From: Hymenobacter sp.
Lineage (GTDB): Bacteria; Bacteroidota; Bacteroidia; Cytophagales; Hymenobacteraceae
Assembly (NCBI GenBank): GCA_025362615.1
Contig: JANYFQ010000094.1
Location: 1-11,356, forward strand
Length of the DNA stretch: 11,356 nucleotides
Direction of reading: 5' to 3'
Of the stretch, positions 8,340-11,356 are shown piece after piece (position 1 is the first letter of the stretch; every line of letters starts with the position of its first letter). Both the position numbers and the translations under genes were made by a program. A model generated the notes under the pieces. The model was not told the origin of the DNA and searched no databases. It worked only from the letters and a program-made list of their open reading frames with translations.

Positions 8340-9995
8340 CTTCACCGCCGCCGCCATCCGCACCGCCTCGTACAAATTCACCACCCCGCCCGTGCTCGAA
8401 AGCGTGGCAAAATCGGCTTTCTTTTTCTCGCCCGGCACCTCCACCAGCGTGTGGTGTACGGTGGCCGAACGGCGAATAATGTCCTTGAGCTGCACGGCGG
8501 TGAGCTGGGGGAAGTAGGCTTTGAGCGTGGCGGCCACGCCGGCCGTGACGGGCGCGGCCATGCTCGTGCCGCTTTCGTTGCCGTAGGTGCTGCCGGGCAG
8601 GGTGCTGTAAATGTCCACGCCGGGGGCGAAAACGTCCACCTGCTCCTTATTGTAGTTGCTGAAATCGGCCACCAGCCGCAGGTCGTCGGTGGGGCCGCTG
8701 GCGCCCACGGTCAGCAGGTTGGCGAAGGGCTGGCCGGCCAGGGTGCGGGCCGCCGGGTAGTGCGGCACGGCGGCCAGGTCGTCGTCCTCGTTGCCGGCGG
8801 CGTGGACGAGCAGCACGTTTTTGCTGGCCGCGTACAGAAACGCCGCCTCCACGGCCGGGCGCTGGGCCGAGAGTTCCTTGCCGAAGCTCATGTTGATGAT
8901 GCTGGCCCCGTTGTCGGCGGCGTAGCGGATGGCCAGGGCCACGTCCTTGTCGCGCTCGTCGCCGTCGGGCACGGCCCGCAGCGTCATAATCTGCACCGGG
9001 GCGGGGGCAATGCCCTGCACGCCGAGGCCGTTGTCGCGCACCGCCGCGATGATGCCCGCCACGTGGGTGCCGTGCAGCGGGTCGGGGCCGTGGAGGTCGG
9101 CGTTGCCGTAGCCGCGCTGCGTGAGGTCGTCGGGGTTGTCTTTTACGATGTCGGCGCGGGGGTTGTAGTCGAGGCGGAGCTGGTAGCCCAGGGCGGTGGC
9201 GTTTTGCTCGACGCCGGCACCCAGCTCGGCCAGCAGGGCATCGGTGTCGGGCTTGCCGGTTTCGCGCAGAATATTGAGCAGGGCCTGGGCCATGCGGGCC
9301 TGCTGCTCGTCGGCGGGGCGGGCGGTGCGCAGCACGGCGGTGTCGAGCTTCTGGGTGCCCAGGCTTTGCTTGAGGGCGGTGTTCATCAAGCCCAATTGCT
9401 GCCGCATTTCGGCCAACTGCTCCATTTGGGGGGCGTTGCCCTGGGTTTCTTTCAGGCGCTTGGTGTAGAGCTTTTCGGCCTGCTGGTACATATCAAAAGC
9501 CGCCTGCTGGGCCGGGGGCACCTGCTTGCGGGTTTTGCCCCGAAACATCGACCGGTACTGGGCCACAATGCGCGTGGTTTCCAGCGTTTCGGGGCCGATG
9601 TTGCGGCCGTCGGCCCCGCCCAGAAAGTTCCAGCCATGCACGTCGTCCACGTAGCCGTTCTTGTCGTCGTCCAGCCCGTTGCCGGGGACTTCGTTGCGGT
9701 TGGTCCAGAGCACGGGCTTCAAATCGACGTGCGCCGTGTCGATGCCCGAATCAATGACGGCCACCACCACCACGGTGGGCGTGCGGCCCTTCAGCAGCTC
9801 GGCGTAGGCGCGGGTGGCCCCGATGCCGGGCCGCTGGTCGAGCTGCGGGTCGCGCAGGTACCACTGGTTTTGGGCGGCCTGCTGCCCCGTGGGGCCGGGC
9901 GGCACGGCCGTTTTGGGGGCCGACGATTGGGCAAAGGCCGCCGCTACGGGCAGCCACAGCAGCCCCACACGGGCCGCGAACGAAGGAAAGCGCAT
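8337..9995 (-). CDS. Secreted subtilisin-like serine protease (S8 family) with a large insert
   Basis: A 552-residue protein from the ATG at 9995. This start gives a standard signal peptide (MRFPSFAARVGLLWLPVAAAFA, cut before Q23). An in-frame ATG at 10094 adds 33 residues with a less suitable N-terminus and is not preferred. The catalytic triad is complete: Asp82 in AVIDSGID, His308 in HGTHVAG, Ser478 in GTSMAAP. The oxyanion Asn402 is in AAGNEDD. The Asp-to-His interval is 226 residues, against about 32 in subtilisin. The extra part (about 130-295) is polar and Gln/Lys/Glu-rich, looks helical, and follows a DDDKNGYVDD acidic stretch that may bind calcium. No inhibitor-type propeptide and no type IX sorting domain are visible, and the protein ends at AVRMAAAVK, so it is probably periplasmic or outer-envelope via Sec. 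Substrates are unknown. Promoter not resolved; TATTTTTC just before the start is one base from consensus but badly spaced. Confidence 0.92.
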   Translation of the reverse strand: MRFPSFAARVGLLWLPVAAAFAQSSAPKTAVPPGPTGQQAAQNQWYLRDPQLDQRPGIGATRAYAELLKGRTPTVVVVAVIDSGIDTAHVDLKPVLWTNRNEVPGNGLDDDKNGYVDDVHGWNFLGGADGRNIGPETLETTRIVAQYRSMFRGKTRKQVPPAQQAAFDMYQQAEKLYTKRLKETQGNAPQMEQLAEMRQQLGLMNTALKQSLGTQKLDTAVLRTARPADEQQARMAQALLNILRETGKPDTDALLAELGAGVEQNATALGYQLRLDYNPRADIVKDNPDDLTQRGYGNADLHGPDPLHGTHVAGIIAAVRDNGLGVQGIAPAPVQIMTLRAVPDGDERDKDVALAIRYAADNGASIINMSFGKELSAQRPAVEAAFLYAASKNVLLVHAAGNEDDDLAAVPHYPAARTLAGQPFANLLTVGASGPTDDLRLVADFSNYNKEQVDVFAPGVDIYSTLPGSTYGNESGTSMAAPVTAGVAATLKAYFPQLTAVQLKDIIRRSATVHHTLVEVPGEKKKADFATLSSTGGVVNLYEAVRMAAAVK

Positions 9996-10089
9996 CGATG
10001 AAAAATAAAAGCCAACACAAAGAACGGCCACCACGGCCCAGCCGTGCCCCAACGAAGCAAAATGGCCCGGCGGGTTGCAGGGGCTGCCG

Positions 10090-10251
10090 GGCAATGCCGG
10101 CGCACGTTTTCAACGCGCTGCCGCCTGGCTGCGCGTCGCTGACGCGGGCGTTGGGGCGGGCCAATGCGTCGTTGGCGCAAGGCGTACCTAACCGCGCGTT
10201 GAAGACGCGAAGCCCGGCGGCAGCGCGTTAAAAACGCGCGCCCGCATTGCC
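10090..10251. repeat. 48-bp imperfect inverted repeat with 66-bp centre (REP/MITE-like element)
   Basis: Arms 10090-10137 and 10204-10251 match in inverted orientation at 43 of 48 positions, including a 14-bp run AACGCGCTGCCGCC. The centre has a further dyad (GACGC...TTGG / CCAA...GCGTC, 10141-10170). The right arm has its own hairpin GCGCGTT-AAA-AACGCGC (10223-10239). The right arm ends 1 base before the stop codon of the winged-helix gene, so it may act as that gene's terminator. The left arm lies upstream of the protease start. No transposase is nearby. Confidence 0.7.
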
Positions 10252-10252
10252 G

Positions 10253-10663
10253 TCATTCCTCCTGCTTCCTTAAAACCACCGGCCCCGCCACCAGCAGCAG
10301 CAGCGCGTCTTCGGTGGCGCGGGTAAGGCGGTGGTAGCGGTAGCTGCCCCGGTACTCCCAGGTGGTGAGGCCCTCGGCGTTGAGCTGCACGGCCAGCCGG
10401 GCCGCCGACCGCGCCGAGAGGAGCGGCAAGCCCGTGGCGGCGGCCAGGGCCGCCGTTTCCAGCTCGGGGTGCTGCATCAGGGCCAGCAGGCCCAACACCT
10501 GCCGCCGCCGCCCCCGAATGTTGCGCACCCGGTGCTGGGCCAACAGCCACGCATCGAGGCGGGCCTGCACGGCGGCCGGCTCCTGACTGAGGGGGGGCGG
10601 AACGTCACGTTCGGCAATGCGCTGGGCGTAGGCGGCAACGAAATCGGCGGGCAGGTCGGACAT
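10253..10663 (-). CDS. Small predicted winged-helix DNA-binding protein, otherwise unknown
   Basis: 136 residues from the ATG at 10663 to a TGA. I do not recognise the family. The first 45 residues are polar and Pro-containing (DVPPPLSQEP). Residues about 45-58 are very basic (HRVRNIRGRRRQ). The part from about 56 to 118 reads like a winged helix: LGLLALMQHPELETAALAAATGLP, then a recognition-helix-like SARSAARLAVQLNAEGLTTW, then a wing with YRGSYRYHRLT. This layout resembles MarR/ArsR-type repressors, but the match is by pattern only. The C-terminus has a short hydrophobic run (ALLLLVAGPVVL), too short to call a membrane segment. No signal peptide. It has its own promoter and nearby palindromes, which would suit self-regulation. 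It could instead be a conserved protein without DNA-binding activity. Confidence 0.6.
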   Translation of the reverse strand: MSDLPADFVAAYAQRIAERDVPPPLSQEPAAVQARLDAWLLAQHRVRNIRGRRRQVLGLLALMQHPELETAALAAATGLPLLSARSAARLAVQLNAEGLTTWEYRGSYRYHRLTRATEDALLLLVAGPVVLRKQEE

Positions 10664-10685
10664 GGCAAAAAATTGAATGCTCGGA

Positions 10686-10714
10686 CAAATCTACTACTTA
10701 TTCGGACTGAACAA
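10686..10714 (-). promoter_or_regulatory. Bacteroidota promoter (TTG-N18... wait-free -33 / TAGATTTG -7) for the winged-helix gene
   Basis: On the minus strand, TTG (10714-10712) is followed after about 18 bases by TAGATTTG (10693-10686), an exact fit to TAnnTTTG with nearly the usual spacing. Transcription would start around 10680, giving a leader of roughly 15 bases to the ATG at 10663. It is the best promoter in the window. Confidence 0.65.
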
Positions 10715-10726
10715 CACTTAACAAGG

Positions 10727-10742
10727 ACTTAATAAGTACTTA
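10727..10742. promoter_or_regulatory. Two overlapping palindromes, possible operator
   Basis: ACTTAATAAGT (10727-10737, dyad around a central A) overlaps TAAGTACTTA (10733-10742, perfect 10-bp palindrome). They lie about 13 bases upstream of the -33 box of the winged-helix gene, in an AT-rich stretch unlike the GC-rich surroundings. The position suits a regulator site, but no binding protein is identified. Confidence 0.4.
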
Positions 10743-10860
10743 CACAGCTTAAACAAGTTATTACGTGGACTAAACAAGGCAATACACGGCCTAAATAAGC
10801 CAATACACGGCTTAAACAAGGCAATACACGGCCTAAACGGGGTAATACGCGGCCTAAACA
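10730..10860. repeat. 21-bp tandem repeat array, five full units plus decayed flanks
   Basis: Full units start at 10750, 10771, 10792, 10813 and 10834. Each begins TAAA and reads roughly TAAACAAGG...AATACACGGCC. Units 2 and 4 are identical; units 3, 5 and 1 differ from them by 3, 4 and 6 bases. A decayed 20-bp copy precedes (10730-10749) and a broken TAAACA follows (10855-10860). There are no unique spacers, so this is not CRISPR. Units can form short dyads (AGGC...GCCT or AGCC...GGCT). Together with the neighbouring promoter and palindromes it fills most of the 423-bp gene-free gap 10664-11086. About 80 bases before 11087 show no clear signal apart from a poor promoter-like TACCTTCA at 11054. 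Confidence 0.85.
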
Positions 10861-10897
10861 TCCCCATTTGCTGACGTTGCATCAAGCTTCCAGGCTT

Positions 10898-11005
10898 TTT
10901 CGGAGTTGTACTCCGAAAGGTCGCCTGCCGGGGAGTTGTACTCCCCAATAGCTGCCCGGCACCCCCGCGCACCACTTAACCGCCCAACGGGCGGAGTACA
11001 ACGCC
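10898..11005. repeat. GGAGTTGTACTCC palindromes: two hairpins and a rearranged third copy
   Basis: Hairpin 1 (10898-10918) has 9-bp arms around a TGT loop. Hairpin 2 (10930-10946) has 7-bp arms around the same TGT loop. Both contain GGAGTTGTACTCC, spaced 30 bp apart, but differ in the flanking stem bases (TTTC/GAAA versus GG/CC), which still pair. A third site at 10990-11005 carries the reverse-complement core GGAGTACAAC with new GGCG/CGCC arms. Same loop, different but paired stems: this looks like a repeated element family rather than one chance palindrome. Confidence 0.7.
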
Positions 11006-11086
11006 GCCGCCGCCCCTGCTTCCGGCACGCAACGCCGAAAGAGCCCCTCGCCCTACCTTCACGCCCCCAACCCGATTTCGCCGTCC

Positions 11087-11356
11087 ATGCGCTTCTTCCA
11101 AACCCTCCGCTTCCTGCTGCCGACCTTCCTCATTCTTCACTCCTCATTCCTCATTAGTGAAGCCCAGGCCCCCAAAACCTACACCTCCTCCGAGATATTA
11201 TTGGGCCTGAAAAAGCTCAACGTCCTGGGCTCCGTCCTCTACATCGCCGCCCACCCCGACGACGAAAACACCCGCCTGCTGGCCTATCTGGCCAACGAGC
11301 GCCTCGTCGAAACCGCCTACCTGAGCTGCACCCGCGGCGACGGCGGCCAGAACCTC
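11087..11356 (+). CDS. Secreted PIG-L (LmbE-like) family deacetylase, N-terminal part
   Basis: The first 90 codons of a gene that runs off the window. Residues 1-28 are a signal peptide (RFFQTLRFLLPTFLILH..., ending in EAQA before P29), so the protein is exported. The mature start SSEILLGLKKLNVLGSVLYI leads into AHPDDE (55-60). By comparison with MshB-type enzymes, H56 and D59 bind zinc and D58 is the general base. CTRGDGGQNL (81-90) follows as expected; the third zinc ligand lies beyond the edge. Such enzymes remove acetyl groups from N-acetylglucosamine-like sugars. The large exported Bacteroidota members often exceed 800 residues, and their substrate is not settled. No good promoter is seen; TACCTTCA at 11054-11061 differs from TAnnTTTG at two positions. 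Confidence 0.9.
   Translation, partial: MRFFQTLRFLLPTFLILHSSFLISEAQAPKTYTSSEILLGLKKLNVLGSVLYIAAHPDDENTRLLAYLANERLVETAYLSCTRGDGGQNL

Noticed and set aside
9996..10094. N-terminal extension of the protease from the ATG at 10094
   Set aside because: It would bury the good signal peptide that begins at 9995 and would run into the inverted repeat.
10730..10860. CRISPR array
   Set aside because: The 21-bp units are directly adjacent with no unique spacers, and no cas gene is present.
10718..10975. Minus-strand 85-codon frame with heptapeptide repeats (FRPCIAL, FKPCIGL)
   Set aside because: The peptide repeat follows trivially from the 21-bp DNA array. It starts at GTG without supporting signals and spans the hairpin at 10898-10918 and part of the next.

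Overview
The window looks like chromosomal DNA from a high-GC member of the Bacteroidota, most likely Hymenobacter or a close relative in the Cytophagales. Three lines of evidence support this. There is a Por (type IX) secretion sorting domain on one surface protein and a SprB-like 'THLLGGELSYRY' N-terminus on another. The start regions lack Shine-Dalgarno sites. Two TAnnTTTG-type promoter elements are visible. The genus is inferred, not proven.

Layout. Bases 1-7189 hold two large secreted surface proteins on the minus strand. The one at <1-4695 is a cut-off giant adhesin. It has an N-terminal domain of the gliding/SprB-associated type followed by at least 13 Ig/PKD-like repeats, and its last visible part carries a recent 540-bp internal duplication. 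The one at 4799-7189 is a complete GEVED/PKD protein with a C-terminal type IX sorting domain. A 228-bp divergent spacer (7190-7417) separates them from a plus-strand short-chain dehydrogenase (7418-8230) whose promoter -7 box almost touches its start codon. The dehydrogenase converges on a minus-strand subtilisin-family protease (8337-9995). Between the two genes is a hairpin with 27-bp perfect arms, and one arm contains the protease stop codon.

Bases 9996-11086 are the least ordinary part. A 48-bp imperfect inverted repeat (10090-10251) lies between the protease and a small predicted winged-helix protein (10253-10663). Upstream of that gene come a good Bacteroidota promoter, two overlapping short palindromes, an AT-rich array of 21-bp tandem repeats, and two copies plus a half-copy of a GGAGTTGTACTCC palindrome. 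The window ends in the first 90 codons of a secreted PIG-L (LmbE-like) deacetylase (11087 onward).

Functionally this reads as cell-envelope genes: two exported adhesin-like proteins, a Sec-exported protease and a Sec-exported sugar deacetylase, plus a cytoplasmic oxidoreductase and a possible regulator. I see no defence system, CRISPR array, tRNA, rRNA or transposase gene. The most interesting non-coding signals are the repeat cluster at 10686-11005 and the two inverted-repeat elements in the intergenic gaps.
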